The translations under genes were made by a program, and so were the position numbers. A stretch of 64,000 nucleotides of DNA, from NCBI RefSeq assembly GCF_001695575.1, contig NZ_LUAX01000001.1, forward strand, positions 992,001 to 1,056,000, read 5' to 3'. Shown here piece by piece: positions 45,390 to 54,080 of this stretch (the first letter of the stretch is position 1; each line of letters starts with the position of its first letter). Below the pieces are notes generated by a model, which saw only the letters and a program-made list of their open reading frames with translations, ran no database searches and was not told the DNA's origin. Source of the DNA: Vibrio europaeus (lineage in GTDB: Bacteria; Pseudomonadota; Gammaproteobacteria; Enterobacterales; Vibrionaceae).

Positions 45390-45839
45390 GAAATAATTCT
45401 TCAGTAAGTCTCTTTGCCATTTTGCCGCGACTCTATTGGGTAATATGTATTCAGCTTTTGCACCTTCAAACGAAGAGCATTGATCCAGCTATCTTAAACC
45501 CTTCACCAAAACCAGTTCACTAATTTCTTTTCTATCAGTGTGCTCAAGAGCTGTTTCGTAATTCAGTAGCGTATGAACCAAGTTGGGGTTAGCTAGTGAA
45601 TCGAGTCTTACTTGAATGTGACAATCACTTTCTGAAGGCCATTCTTTATCCCCAACTGCACTAATGTATACACCTAAGTTCATGTAAAACTGTTTAGAGT
45701 ACTGAGAACCTTGAATATTTATAACTTGAATATAGCCTTCTATGTGTTTCCACCATGTACTTCCTTTCTTTCTAAAACCTTCCTTCTTCAAGGTTGGTTT
45801 TAAAATGGACTCCAAACATTTCTTTTCTTTAGAAACCAA
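45384..45839 (-). pseudogene. Cassette gene, DUF4304-like, broken by an in-frame TAG
   Basis: From a TTG start (after AGGAGGAG) the frame reads 116 residues with the DUF4304-like start LESILKPTLKKEGFRKKGSTWW and stops at TAG (45489-45491). In the same frame, translation would go on for 34 protein-like residues (LDQCSSFEGAKAEYILPNRV, then AAKWQRDLLKNYFT) to a TAA located inside attC 5, which is exactly where intact cassettes end. So a single nonsense change has shortened the gene. The truncated product may still fold. The family call is tentative. Confidence 0.75.
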
Positions 45840-45863
45840 AGACTCCTCCTGACTTCATTTCAC

Positions 45864-45988
45864 CTAACGCCCAATTAAGGTGTGAAGCACGCGACCACAA
45901 CACTCAATTTGACCACCGTAAACACTAAACCCAACCCAAACCAAAAATGCAAAGCGTGCTGAATCACTCTTAAATTGTTTGTTAGGCT
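45864..45988 (-). repeat. attC: attC site 6
   Basis: It begins CTAACGCCCAATTAAGGTGTG and ends AAATTGTTTGTTAGGC. The stop of the next gene overlaps it. Confidence 0.9.
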
Positions 45989-46845
45989 TTGACTTGATGC
46001 ATGATATCAAAGGCTACTCTCCAAGCTTCGATGTTTATGCTTAGTGCTGTAGCTGCATCTACTTTGCCTGTCTCATATCTTGCTGACGGTGTAACGGATG
46101 ACAACAACGCCCAGTCGATACGTGAGTCAGGCTGATAACCAAGTTTTTTAGTTTGCTTAAGCAAGTCTTTAAACTTATGAGTAAATTTCACATTTCCAGA
46201 ATGTTGAGAAATATAAAATTTCATCACTTTCTCTGCAAACTGAGCCGAATGCCAAGAAGATAAATCAGGACTTTTTGGTCGAATTGTTAGGTTTTCACAA
46301 CTTACAAAGGAGTCCTTTAGTGCTGTATCAACAAAGTCATTTCCCTTAAAACGTGACATCTTAACGACTACTTTATGCGCAGTAATAAAGTATGCTTGAA
46401 GTTCATTTTCTTCTTTAGGTGTAAACCTAGCTCTAAGTGGTGCTGGTAGGTTTTGAACCATATCTAAGGTATTTAGTATATTGCCACCCGTCATGGCATC
46501 TTTGCTGGTAACGACTAAATGCTGACCGTATGTTAAGGGAACCTTAACATCAAATACTTCGCCACGAATCATAAAAGGTATTTTTGCCATCGAAAAATCT
46601 ACCTTTAGCCGATCTTCATATAGACCTTGATACCAAGAGTTTACATGACTACTTATATTATTTGCTGTGATAGGTAAACTGGCTGGCTCGACAGAAAACC
46701 CTGCTAAAGGAGCATCAATTCCTAGTAAGTTGATAATCTTAATAGTGGCATGCATTGGTCTTGCGGCTATATCCATTTGTTCCGCAACTAAAGATGAATC
46801 TATATCCTCGATCATTTCGAGGAATCGGTCAAATTCTAACAACAT
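45982..46845 (-). CDS. Cassette gene, hypothetical 287-residue protein
   Basis: This is a soluble protein starting MLLEFDRFLEMIEDID. The segment FMIRGEVFDVKVPLTYGQHLVV and the later helical part show a mixed alpha/beta make-up; no signal peptide, membrane span or catalytic motif is evident. I do not recognise it. The stop codon is inside attC 6. Confidence 0.65.
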   Translation of the reverse strand: MLLEFDRFLEMIEDIDSSLVAEQMDIAARPMHATIKIINLLGIDAPLAGFSVEPASLPITANNISSHVNSWYQGLYEDRLKVDFSMAKIPFMIRGEVFDVKVPLTYGQHLVVTSKDAMTGGNILNTLDMVQNLPAPLRARFTPKEENELQAYFITAHKVVVKMSRFKGNDFVDTALKDSFVSCENLTIRPKSPDLSSWHSAQFAEKVMKFYISQHSGNVKFTHKFKDLLKQTKKLGYQPDSRIDWALLSSVTPSARYETGKVDAATALSINIEAWRVAFDIMHQVKA

Positions 46846-46882
46846 TTTTTACTACCTAGTTTAAATACCATACGCTTAGAAG

Positions 46883-46987
46883 CCTAACGCAGAGCTAAGT
46901 AGCGCAAACGATGCACCTACCAAGCCCACAAAACTTCAAACCAAAAATGCCATAGGTTACAGCGTCTGCTTGAGTGACTTGTTAGTA
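46883..46987 (-). repeat. attC: attC site 7 (divergent)
   Basis: It begins CTAACGCAGAGCTAAGTAGC and ends GTGACTTGTTAGTA. The central part is less like the others, so it may be from another lineage or decayed. Confidence 0.7.
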
Positions 46988-47289
46988 ACGGAGGTTCCGT
47001 TGCACGCTGATCTTTCAGCAATCACCAATCTCTGCTAAACATGACACCCTATCCACACCCGGCCAGCTGCACTCAAGAGTAACCAAAACCGGAGCGTCCA
47101 CAAAAGCGAAACTACTGTTAGGCACAGACCGCCGAACAAATGAACTAAACAAAACCTGACTCGCTAGCGGCGGCGTTGCACCAAAGAAACCTACAAGATT
47201 TCAGCGATTACATCCGCTTTGAAACCCGCGGAATAGCAGCACAAAATGAACCACCACTCATAAAATTTGAGGACTTAAACAGCTGGCTT
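46988..47289 (-). other. Cassette without a recognisable gene (A)
   Basis: About 300 bases between attC 7 and attC 8 contain no plausible coding frame on either strand. A short GTTAGGC at about 47116 resembles an attC end, so a further, degraded site may be buried here. Confidence 0.6.
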
Positions 47290-47418
47290 ACTAACGCCGC
47301 GTTAAGTGGTGAGCAACGCTACCACTGCACTCAAGACATTATTCCATAAACACTGATGCATATCTTTGAACTGAAGCCGCCAAGCGTTGGGAATCCGTCT
47401 TAAACGCTTTGTTATATG
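47290..47418 (-). repeat. attC: attC site 8
   Basis: It begins CTAACGCCGCGTTAAGTGGTG and ends ACGCTTTGTTATAT. Confidence 0.88.
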
Positions 47419-47786
47419 CGATTCGCGGATATTAACCCTTTTGCAAAAAACTCCAACTGTCCATTCTTTGGTTTTTTAATAAACTCTTCTACAGCCTCTA
47501 AGGGAAAAGATTGCTGATTATCGATACTAAGTGCTATGTTGTTACTAATTGTACTTTTTATCCATTCGCCGCCAGCTGCATTTATTACGATTTCACCAAG
47601 ATAAACAGCTATCAGGTATCTAGCGCCTGAAGTTGCCTCTTCATCATTTTCATTTACAACAGAAGTTAAGACCTCTTCTAGCGTTGATATCGAATCTAGA
47701 TCTTTCGATAAATGTCCGCCCATCAAAGACACTATTTCTTCAAGGTGCTCGCAAGTATCTTGTATATGTTTTTCAAATTCCAACAC
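47412..47786 (-). CDS. Cassette gene, hypothetical 124-residue protein
   Basis: This is a soluble, mainly helical acidic protein (MLEFEKHIQDTCEHLEEIV; GARYLIAVYLGEIVINAAGG). The start is GTG with GGAGG seven bases upstream. The stop is inside attC 8. The LGEIVINAAGGEW segment recalls DUF-type proteins that sit with immunity genes, but I cannot name one. Confidence 0.65.
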   Translation of the reverse strand: MLEFEKHIQDTCEHLEEIVSLMGGHLSKDLDSISTLEEVLTSVVNENDEEATSGARYLIAVYLGEIVINAAGGEWIKSTISNNIALSIDNQQSFPLEAVEEFIKKPKNGQLEFFAKGLISANRI

Positions 47787-47803
47787 TTAGTCCTCCATTG
47801 CAT

Positions 47804-47937
47804 ATAACGCCCAATTAAGCAGTGAGCAACACTACCACTTGAACTAACCTTTTGCACCTTAACCACTTAAGCTGACCGAAATAAAACTGCCAAGCGTTGC
47901 GAATCTGCTTGAATTGTTTGTTAGACAAGCGCTTTTC
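47804..47937 (-). repeat. attC: attC site 9
   Basis: It begins ATAACGCCCAATTAAGCAGTG and ends GAATTGTTTGTTAGAC. Confidence 0.88.
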
Positions 47938-48297
47938 TGCGTACCAACTTGCCATAAGCGCTAATGGGAGACAACCAATGAACGAGCTTCAAAACACTGC
48001 AACGACCACAAAACTAAAAGACAGAAAATGAAAGCTGTTTGCAGTGAACCACTGAACTGATTTGCACCAAGCCTTTTAACACCGAGCCGCTGCACATTAA
48101 AGAACATTGCTGGGCAAACCATTTGAAGCCAGCTAAGTGCAGTCGGTGGTATGGTGAGCCGCCCTACTTTGCAATATGCCACTGAAACCCCATTTCACCT
48201 AAAAGACTTTGTGCCACTTAGCCGCTAAACCTGACGTCAAAATGAAAGCTGAAGTGGCGTAGGAAAAGCCTACCGCATCTACAAATTCCATGCGCTT
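47938..48297 (-). other. Cassette without a recognisable gene (B)
   Basis: About 360 bases between attC 9 and attC 10. The only open frame (47961-48182, minus) has no ribosome-binding site and an unlikely composition. It may be non-coding or the remains of a gene. Confidence 0.55.
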
Positions 48298-48424
48298 TCT
48301 AACGCCCTGCTAAGTGGCTAGCAACGCATAACACGATACATAAACTAGCCGCCGTATACACTGTACCAGACTAGAACCAAAATCGCCGAGCGTTGATAGT
48401 CCGCCTTGAGCAGTTTGTTAGCTG
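48298..48424 (-). repeat. attC: attC site 10
   Basis: It begins CTAACGCCCTGCTAAGTGGC and ends GAGCAGTTTGTTAGCT. It is closely similar to attC 23, and the two are followed by related cassettes. Confidence 0.9.
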
Positions 48425-48791
48425 CTACGAAGAAGGTTGAGTTTTTCACCCAAGCGCCTAATTTGAAATACATTATTGCTTTCGAGTGGCAATGTAAATT
48501 GGACAGCTCAAAAACCCCAACACAGTTGCTAGAACATGCTTGGCAGAGAATACTTTCAAAAAAGCCCACTACCAAGCGCGCAAATCAGATTTAGCTGCGC
48601 AGCATTTCAACACCCAAGAAGCCACACCAAAGAACTAAACAAACACACCACTTCAGTAAGCTGACTTTGGTTGATTCAACCACTTAACGAACGGTGCCAC
48701 TGGCGAGATAGTTTGTACCTGAGGACTATCAAGTGTGAAGCTAGAGCCCCGCATTCATGAGTACTTAAGCCCTTAGTTTCTTTAAACAATA
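48425..48791 (-). other. Cassette without a gene (C), related to the last cassette
   Basis: About 370 bases that can be aligned along their full length with 56158-56529 (for example ACTTTGGTTGATTCAACCAC and GCCACTGGCGAGATAGTTTG occur in both). No reading frame is kept between the two copies, so this looks non-coding. Confidence 0.7.
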
Positions 48792-48915
48792 GCTAACGCC
48801 CTGCTAAGTGGCTGACAACTTACCACATAACGTAAACAAGCCACCGTAAACACAAAACAAACTTTGACGTAAATTCGCCGAGCGTTGGCAGTCCATCTTA
48901 AGCAGCTTGTTATGT
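48792..48915 (-). repeat. attC: attC site 11
   Basis: It begins CTAACGCCCTGCTAAGTGGC and ends AAGCAGCTTGTTATGT. Confidence 0.9.
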
Positions 48916-49398
48916 TGAGGCTATAACACCTATTTTCTTACACATGTTGAAGCCCGTGATGGCAAAACCTACAGCTTGGTACAGTTTTAGGGCTCGTTCA
49001 TTATGATAAGCAACCCTCAACTTAATTTGTTCAACACCAAATTCTTGCAACTGTTTTTCTAATTCCGAGATGGAGGCTGTTCCATAACCGCAGCCTCTAT
49101 ATTCACTCGACACGTAAAAGTCGTATATAAAAGTAGACTTTTCAGTAACATTAACGGAATGCCATAAATAACCAACTAAGCATTGTTGCCCATTCAACTC
49201 GGTCTCGATACAAAGCAACGAATGCTCTTTCCCCTCCAACCCGTTAGGAAAACAACGATGAAGATCTTTTTTTGCCAACTCAATGGCAAGCTCCATTGAG
49301 TGCCCATAGTTTTGAGCAATTTCTCGGCTATAGTCGTCAATAAAGTACTGACAATAATCAGGATACTCTTCTTGGCGCATTTCCCTAAGTACAACCAT
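48910..49398 (-). CDS. Cassette gene, GNAT-family acetyltransferase
   Basis: This is a 162-residue acetyltransferase. The acetyl-CoA loop is SEYRGCGYGTASI and the C-terminal RVAYHNERALKLYQAVGF is typical of GNAT enzymes. The start MVVLREMRQEEYPDY follows GGAAGGAATA. Substrate unknown. The stop overlaps attC 11. Confidence 0.9.
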   Translation of the reverse strand: MVVLREMRQEEYPDYCQYFIDDYSREIAQNYGHSMELAIELAKKDLHRCFPNGLEGKEHSLLCIETELNGQQCLVGYLWHSVNVTEKSTFIYDFYVSSEYRGCGYGTASISELEKQLQEFGVEQIKLRVAYHNERALKLYQAVGFAITGFNMCKKIGVIAST

Positions 49399-49432
49399 AT
49401 ATTCCTTCCATTACGGTAAATTCAATCCGCAA

Positions 49433-49529
49433 CATAACGCCGCGTTAAGGTGTGATGCACGCTTGGCCATACTTGAGCGAAGCGAAACCGCCAAGCGTGA
49501 GGAATCACTCTTAAACGCCTTGTTAGGTT
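49433..49529 (-). repeat. attC: attC site 12 (short type)
   Basis: It is about 97 bases long and nearly identical to attC 3, including ACTTGAGCGAAGCGAAA in the loop. The pair shares an origin. Confidence 0.9.
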
Positions 49530-49534
49530 TGTAC

Positions 49535-49999
49535 TCAAGGCAAGTCGCGTAACTTTCTAGCTGGATTGCCTGCGTAAATACCTTTCTCTGTTATGTCTTT
49601 AGTTACAACACTACCTGCACCAATGACCACGTCACTACAAATGTTGACAGGCAACACTGTAGCATTTGACCCGATTGTCACGCTGTTAGCGATAACTGTG
49701 CGTCCCCAATTATCTGGATTTGGGTCAGGTTGACCACTTTTGAAAAGATCGTTGGCAAACATGACACCATGACCAATGAAGCAGTCACTTCCAATAGTGA
49801 CGTACTCACAGATAAAGCTATGAGATTGGATTTTAGTACGCTCGCCAATAATTGAGCTTTTCTGTATTTCAACAAACGGTCCAACAAACACGCCTGTTCT
49901 CAGCTCGCAGCCATAAACATTAGCAGGTTCAATAATAGTGACATCTTCACCACAGATAACATCTGTCACTTGAGCTTTCAAAACTCGTGGATTTGCCAT
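49535..49999 (-). CDS. Cassette gene, hexapeptide-repeat acyltransferase
   Basis: This is a 154-residue left-handed beta-helix enzyme. Hexapeptide repeats (V/I-x-G-x-x-x) run from about residue 20 to 140, with a loop GHGVMFANDLFKSGQPDP holding the likely catalytic histidine (GHGVMF). The end IYAGNPARKLR is a family signature. It resembles sugar N-acetyltransferases of the WbpD/WlbB type that act in surface polysaccharide synthesis. A strong GGAGGTTAA site precedes the ATG. Confidence 0.9.
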   Translation of the reverse strand: MANPRVLKAQVTDVICGEDVTIIEPANVYGCELRTGVFVGPFVEIQKSSIIGERTKIQSHSFICEYVTIGSDCFIGHGVMFANDLFKSGQPDPNPDNWGRTVIANSVTIGSNATVLPVNICSDVVIGAGSVVTKDITEKGIYAGNPARKLRDLP

Positions 50000-50013
50000 T
50001 TAACCTCCGAAAA

Positions 50014-50139
50014 CCTAACGCCCTGTTAAGGTGTGAGTAACGCAATACCGATGCTTCCGCATACCGCCTTAAACACTAAAACCAACGCATAGTAAAAATG
50101 CCACGTGTTACGAATCACTCTTAAACAGATTGTTATGTG
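50014..50139 (-). repeat. attC: attC site 13
   Basis: It begins CTAACGCCCTGTTAAGGTGTG and ends ACAGATTGTTATGT. It is very close to attC 14. Confidence 0.88.
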
Positions 50140-50235
50140 CAAACTTCTACCAATTGGATGTCCCGCTATATATCAAGACTGGTACCAATACTTTTCTGTT
50201 AACTTCAAGCAATTTATACTAGCCAAAAGTCATTG

Positions 50236-50508
50236 TTAAGGTAACGATATATCTTTATCCCAGAACAAAGATTCAACCTCTAAACAACTAATCTGATTCT
50301 TCAGAGAACTGACATCTACCCCCCAGCGACGACAAATAACCAACAAACGCCTAATGACATCACCTGAAACTGATGACTTGAAATGAATTTCTAGATTTAG
50401 ACCAACACCAACTACCTTTTCAAACTCTGGTAATGAGTACAAACAAGCGAAAAAAACTTCTTCGTCGTCTTGCCCGTAAAAACTTGGTCCTTCAATGGTT
50501 ACTATCAT
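50236..50508 (-). CDS. Cassette gene, hypothetical 90-residue protein
   Basis: The ATG at 50508 (MIVTIEGPSFYGQDDEEVFF) is preceded by GTGGAG; an in-frame GTG 12 bases further up overlaps that site. No membrane span is seen. Aromatic and acidic residues dominate the first half. I do not recognise a family. About 96 bases separate its stop from attC 13, more than usual here. Confidence 0.6.
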   Translation of the reverse strand: MIVTIEGPSFYGQDDEEVFFACLYSLPEFEKVVGVGLNLEIHFKSSVSGDVIRRLLVICRRWGVDVSSLKNQISCLEVESLFWDKDISLP

Positions 50509-50543
50509 TCGTAACTCCACACTCTAAGCTATTTTAGACTGGC

Positions 50544-50670
50544 ACATAACGCCCTGTTAAGGTGTGAGCAACGCAATACCGAAGTCCCTGCATACCACCT
50601 TAAGCACTAAAACCAACGCATAGTGAAAATGCCACGCGTTGCGAATCACTCTTAAACAGTTTGTTAAGCG
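50544..50670 (-). repeat. attC: attC site 14
   Basis: It begins ATAACGCCCTGTTAAGGTGTG and ends ACAGTTTGTTAAGC. The stop of the next gene lies within it. Confidence 0.9.
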
Positions 50671-51266
50671 TTTTGATCGTCAATCTGATGAAATTTAACA
50701 GCCATATCGCAAATGTATAATCTTGCAGCTATTTTATAATTATCAATGTCAGCACTAGATATAGATAGTTTTTCACCGATAGTATACGCAGGGTTGGAAT
50801 CGACTAATTCTTGAGATGCTTCACTATCATTGTGTTTTATACAATTGTTAATTAACCGTAATTCTTCAATTTTCCTGTTTTCACTTAGACTAGACATGTC
50901 GTATGGGCACTGACTAACTACATAATCAATGTAAGATAAACGTCGTTCGTTAACGTCATTTACATACCGCTTAAACAAACTCTTTCTCTTTAACTCAATC
51001 AATTTGTATAAAGCGGTCACTATCATTTCATTTAAAGTATCTGCTACAGATTGAGCCTCTGCGTAGTCATCAGCCATGCAGTCTCGATAAGACTCAAAAT
51101 CATATTCACTTTCAAATTGGTCTTTAGAGAGATTACCATATTCTTCTTGAATATTACTTTTACGCTTATTCAAAGCGGGTGTAACCAACGCCTGAATAGA
51201 ATCTAACGAGTCGAGCTCTAGCTCTTTTTCGAATTTTCGTGCGAAATTTTTCCAAGAAATACCCAT
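50664..51266 (-). CDS. Cassette gene, helical protein, possibly HEPN-like
   Basis: This is a 200-residue, all-helical, highly charged protein. The phrase ELRLINNCIKHND recalls the N-x-x-K-H-N helix of some HEPN-like or abortive-infection proteins, but the match is short. GGAGGTAAA precedes the ATG. No second gene partner (e.g. nucleotidyltransferase) is in the cassette. A defence role is conceivable but unproven. Confidence 0.6.
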   Translation of the reverse strand: MGISWKNFARKFEKELELDSLDSIQALVTPALNKRKSNIQEEYGNLSKDQFESEYDFESYRDCMADDYAEAQSVADTLNEMIVTALYKLIELKRKSLFKRYVNDVNERRLSYIDYVVSQCPYDMSSLSENRKIEELRLINNCIKHNDSEASQELVDSNPAYTIGEKLSISSADIDNYKIAARLYICDMAVKFHQIDDQNA

Positions 51267-51298
51267 TTTACCTCCGATTTAATTTGTCATAGCTGGAC

Positions 51299-51427
51299 GC
51301 TTAACGCCCAATTAAGGTGTGAGTAACGCTACCACGAAACTCAAACATACCACCGTAAACACCGCACTAAAAATTAGAACCAAAAATCCCAAGCGTTAGG
51401 AATCACTCTTAAATTGTTTGTTAAGTC
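51299..51427 (-). repeat. attC: attC site 15
   Basis: It begins TTAACGCCCAATTAAGGTGTG and ends AAATTGTTTGTTAAGT. Confidence 0.88.
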
Positions 51428-52133
51428 ACTGATTTATTACGTCTATGATTTCACTTACCATTGTAGATTCTGACTTGCCTTGAGGGTGCTTAGCAACAAC
51501 AACTTTTATAGTCTCACCGTCTACTAATAGGGTGCCACATGACTCAACTAGGTTGTGACCATCATTCTTTGTCAGTGACACATGATCGCTTAAAAAACCA
51601 TTGAACCAGTTAAGTCCTGTAAGAAAGATTATTACCCGTGGCTTATACTCTTTAATTTCAGCCAATAGTAGTTCATTACAAGCTGAAAATTGCTTATCGC
51701 ACAAACTGTCACTAGGGTTCCCTCTAGTGCTTGGAGCAACCTTATAAAGGTTGGACCATACGATTTGACTCGACCATCCTGAACTCAACGAATTTGTTTT
51801 ATTTAAGTAGTTTGTAACTTGCTTGACCACTCGCCAAAATGCAGATGATTTCGTGTTGTAGCCCTCGGTATCTCCCCACGACTCTTCCACCCATTCCAAT
51901 GGACAAACAGAATGTTCCGATGTATCAAAGATTTCTTTAACCATCGACTCTGCACTTAAACTGTTTAGATCAAACTCATTGTACCAACCATTTACAGCTC
52001 TCCCAACAACCATTAGGTTATGGTTATATTGGTGCCCTCTTTGGGCACTGAAACAAGATAAACCTTGAGTTCTATTTCTATAATTTGATGTACCAAGATG
52101 ACGTAATAAATTTAAGTACTTCTGTTCTTGCAT
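51426..52133 (-). CDS. Cassette gene, possible uracil-DNA-glycosylase-fold protein
   Basis: This is a 235-residue protein. LMVVGRAVNGW near residue 40, IVWSNLYKVAPSTRGNPSD in the middle, PRVIIFLTGLNWF and the late VVAKHPQGKSES follow the order of motifs in the UDG superfamily (motif A loop, conserved N, hydrophobic strand, HP-x-x loop). The usual catalytic residues of known UDG families are not clearly present, so the activity may differ. AGGAATTAAT precedes the ATG. Confidence 0.6.
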   Translation of the reverse strand: MQEQKYLNLLRHLGTSNYRNRTQGLSCFSAQRGHQYNHNLMVVGRAVNGWYNEFDLNSLSAESMVKEIFDTSEHSVCPLEWVEESWGDTEGYNTKSSAFWRVVKQVTNYLNKTNSLSSGWSSQIVWSNLYKVAPSTRGNPSDSLCDKQFSACNELLLAEIKEYKPRVIIFLTGLNWFNGFLSDHVSLTKNDGHNLVESCGTLLVDGETIKVVVAKHPQGKSESTMVSEIIDVINQ

Positions 52134-52154
52134 ATTAATTCCTAACCAAAGTGA

Positions 52155-52279
52155 CTTAACGCCCTGTTAAGTGGCTGCCAACCTACCACAAAGCCCGACT
52201 AAACCACCGCAAACACTTTACCAGACCAGAACCAAAAATGCCCAGCGTTGGCAGTCCGTCTTTAACAGATTGTTAGTTG
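52155..52279 (-). repeat. attC: attC site 16
   Basis: It begins TTAACGCCCTGTTAAGTGGC and ends ACAGATTGTTAGTT. Confidence 0.88.
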
Positions 52280-52593
52280 GTTAGCGAACTCTGAAGTTTA
52301 GATGTTCCACTGTAAAAACAGGTGCGGTTTAAAAAGCAGTAAACGACCAAAGCCTAGCGACAACCGCTGCTTTAGAGCAGATAATTTAAAAGCTAAACTA
52401 GTTCATTGCATGCCCAAGCAGCTGAAACTGATACACCTGATACGACCGTTCATCAAACCAGACACCAAACTTGATTAGGCAAGCACCCCTAGTTCTTACC
52501 CAAGAGTGATGATTTGATACTTGCCGAAATACAGTGAACGAACGCAAGTCACGCGCACAAAACTCGTACCTTAGACCAAGAAACAAATACCAA
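52280..52593 (-). other. Cassette without a recognisable gene (D)
   Basis: About 310 bases between attC 16 and attC 17. A 62-codon frame (52398-52586, minus) lacks a ribosome-binding site and homologous features. No other signal is seen. Confidence 0.5.
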
Positions 52594-52719
52594 CTAACGC
52601 CCTGCTAAGTGGCTAACAACGCAAAGCACGACGCTTAGACTAGCCACCTTAAACACTTTACCAAACTAAAACCAAAATCACCGAGCGTTGTTAGTCCGTC
52701 TTGAGCAGTTTGTTATGTG
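52594..52719 (-). repeat. attC: attC site 17
   Basis: It begins CTAACGCCCTGCTAAGTGGC and ends GAGCAGTTTGTTATGT. Confidence 0.9.
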
Positions 52720-52721
52720 AA

Positions 52722-53381
52722 TTATTTTCGACCCATTATGCGTAGGACACGCAAGAATAGATTAATGATATCCATATAGAGTGCAGCCGCACTATCCACC
52801 GCATTGTCTACTGTTTTCGGTATTTGGTTTGCCCTTCCCCAGTCGTAGCCAATATAGCCACAAAAGATGATTGCTACTGCCCAGTCTATCCAGTTTTGAC
52901 GTAATCCAAGACCATACACGAGCATCATTTCGATAACTATCACAATAAAAAGCGATAGAGTAAGAGCGCTATAGATACGCTTAAAAAAAGAGGGAAACAG
53001 AATTCCAGCGATTAACATAACAACGGTAACTATACCCGTTACTTTAATTGCTTTCAGAACTAGGTTGGGGTCATATATTGAAACTACTAAGTTAATTATC
53101 AAGCCAAATGGAATTACGACAAAGTTATAGCCAATAAAGCTAACTATCGGACTTTCGCTACTGCTAAAAAGAAATACCCCAAAAAAGCAGCTTAGAAAGT
53201 ATCCTAGCAAAATGACCCAAATAGGGAAAACAACTATGGCTTCAACAGGAATAGTAGCGACCATGAAGCCATTAACGCTAAACCCCCATAATAAAACCAA
53301 ACCAATAATAAGATTATAGTTTCTGCTGCTGATTTCACGCTCAAAACGATCTCTTCGCTCAAAGACATCAGGTTCAAACAT
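52722..53381 (-). CDS. Cassette gene, Bax inhibitor-1-like membrane protein
   Basis: This is a 219-residue inner-membrane protein with about seven transmembrane segments. The C-terminal stretch YDWGRANQIPK ... AAALYMDIINLFLRVLRI matches the end of BI-1/YccA-type proteins, including the D-x-IINLFL motif and the conserved aspartates of the calcium/proton leak channel. The N-terminus is charged (ERRDRFEREI), as in that family. Why it is a cassette is unclear. Confidence 0.8.
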   Translation of the reverse strand: MFEPDVFERRDRFEREISSRNYNLIIGLVLLWGFSVNGFMVATIPVEAIVVFPIWVILLGYFLSCFFGVFLFSSSESPIVSFIGYNFVVIPFGLIINLVVSIYDPNLVLKAIKVTGIVTVVMLIAGILFPSFFKRIYSALTLSLFIVIVIEMMLVYGLGLRQNWIDWAVAIIFCGYIGYDWGRANQIPKTVDNAVDSAAALYMDIINLFLRVLRIMGRK

Positions 53382-53403
53382 TTGCTCTATATTCCTTCTA
53401 ATT

Positions 53404-53531
53404 CACATAACGCCCTGCTAAGTGGCTAGCAACGCATTACACGATACTTAAACTAGCCACCGTAAACACTGTACCAAACTAGAACCAAAACTGCCGAGCG
53501 TTGGTAGTCCGTCTTGAGCAGTTTGTTATGT
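53404..53531 (-). repeat. attC: attC site 18
   Basis: It begins ATAACGCCCTGCTAAGTGGC and ends GAGCAGTTTGTTATGT. It is almost the same as attC 21, the site of the second fosA-like cassette. Confidence 0.92.
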
Positions 53532-53942
53532 TTAAAGCCAAACAAGCCCACTGTATGGTTTCGTTCTTAGAGATTCTAACCTGCTTTCCAGCGAACCTGA
53601 ATGTACCTCTAACTTGTGGCCATCAGGGTCTAAAATGTAGAGTGATTGCCCTTCACTTTTGTTCTCTTTCCAAACTTCTACACCCAATGAAACGACACAC
53701 TTCGCAAAGGCTTCAAATTCTTCAGATGCAATATCAAAAGCGATGTGGGTATAGTCGGCTTTTGGGCAAGGTTCATCGAGTGAAAGACAAAACCAAAGTT
53801 CACCTACAGATAAGTAAGCTCCCTTATCCCACTTCGCATGAGCAGTGAACCCCAATATATCCCTATAAAACTGAAGAGAGGATTCCAAATCACTAACTGC
53901 AATAGTGATATGATTTAGCCCTAAAATCACCGTTTCCTCCAT
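53532..53942 (-). CDS. fosA: Cassette gene, FosA-type fosfomycin glutathione transferase (copy 1)
   Basis: This is a 136-residue VOC-fold metalloenzyme. The metal ligands of FosA are kept: His11 (LNHITIAV), His66 (YTHIAFD) and Glu112 (GHKLEVH). The fosfomycin-binding residues also appear to be present: Lys92, Ser96, Ser100, Tyr102 and Arg121 in WKENKSEGQSLYILDPDGHK and later. FosA adds glutathione to fosfomycin and inactivates it. The ATG is preceded by GGAGGAAACGG. The stop is one base from attC 18. Activity is inferred from conserved residues only. Confidence 0.88.
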   Translation of the reverse strand: MEETVILGLNHITIAVSDLESSLQFYRDILGFTAHAKWDKGAYLSVGELWFCLSLDEPCPKADYTHIAFDIASEEFEAFAKCVVSLGVEVWKENKSEGQSLYILDPDGHKLEVHSGSLESRLESLRTKPYSGLVWL

Positions 53943-53945
53943 TAA

Positions 53946-54073
53946 ACATAACGCCGCGTTAAGTAGTGAGCAACACCACCAACATACTTAAACTATTGTG
54001 CCGTAATCACTAAAGCTGAATCAAACCGAAAATGCCGAGCGTTGCGAATCTGCCTTAAACGCTTTGTTATGCG
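53946..54073 (-). repeat. attC: attC site 19
   Basis: It begins ATAACGCCGCGTTAAGTAGTG and ends ACGCTTTGTTATGC. Confidence 0.9.
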
Positions 54074-54080
54074 TAGTTTC

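Noticed and set aside
47961..48182. 73-codon minus-strand frame in cassette B, and the similar frame at 52398-52586
   Set aside because: No ribosome-binding site, unusual composition, no recognisable family. I treat the cassettes as geneless.
53501..53848. 115-codon plus-strand frames opposite both fosA-like genes
   Set aside because: They are the antisense of the fosA-like genes and are similar to each other only because the genes are.
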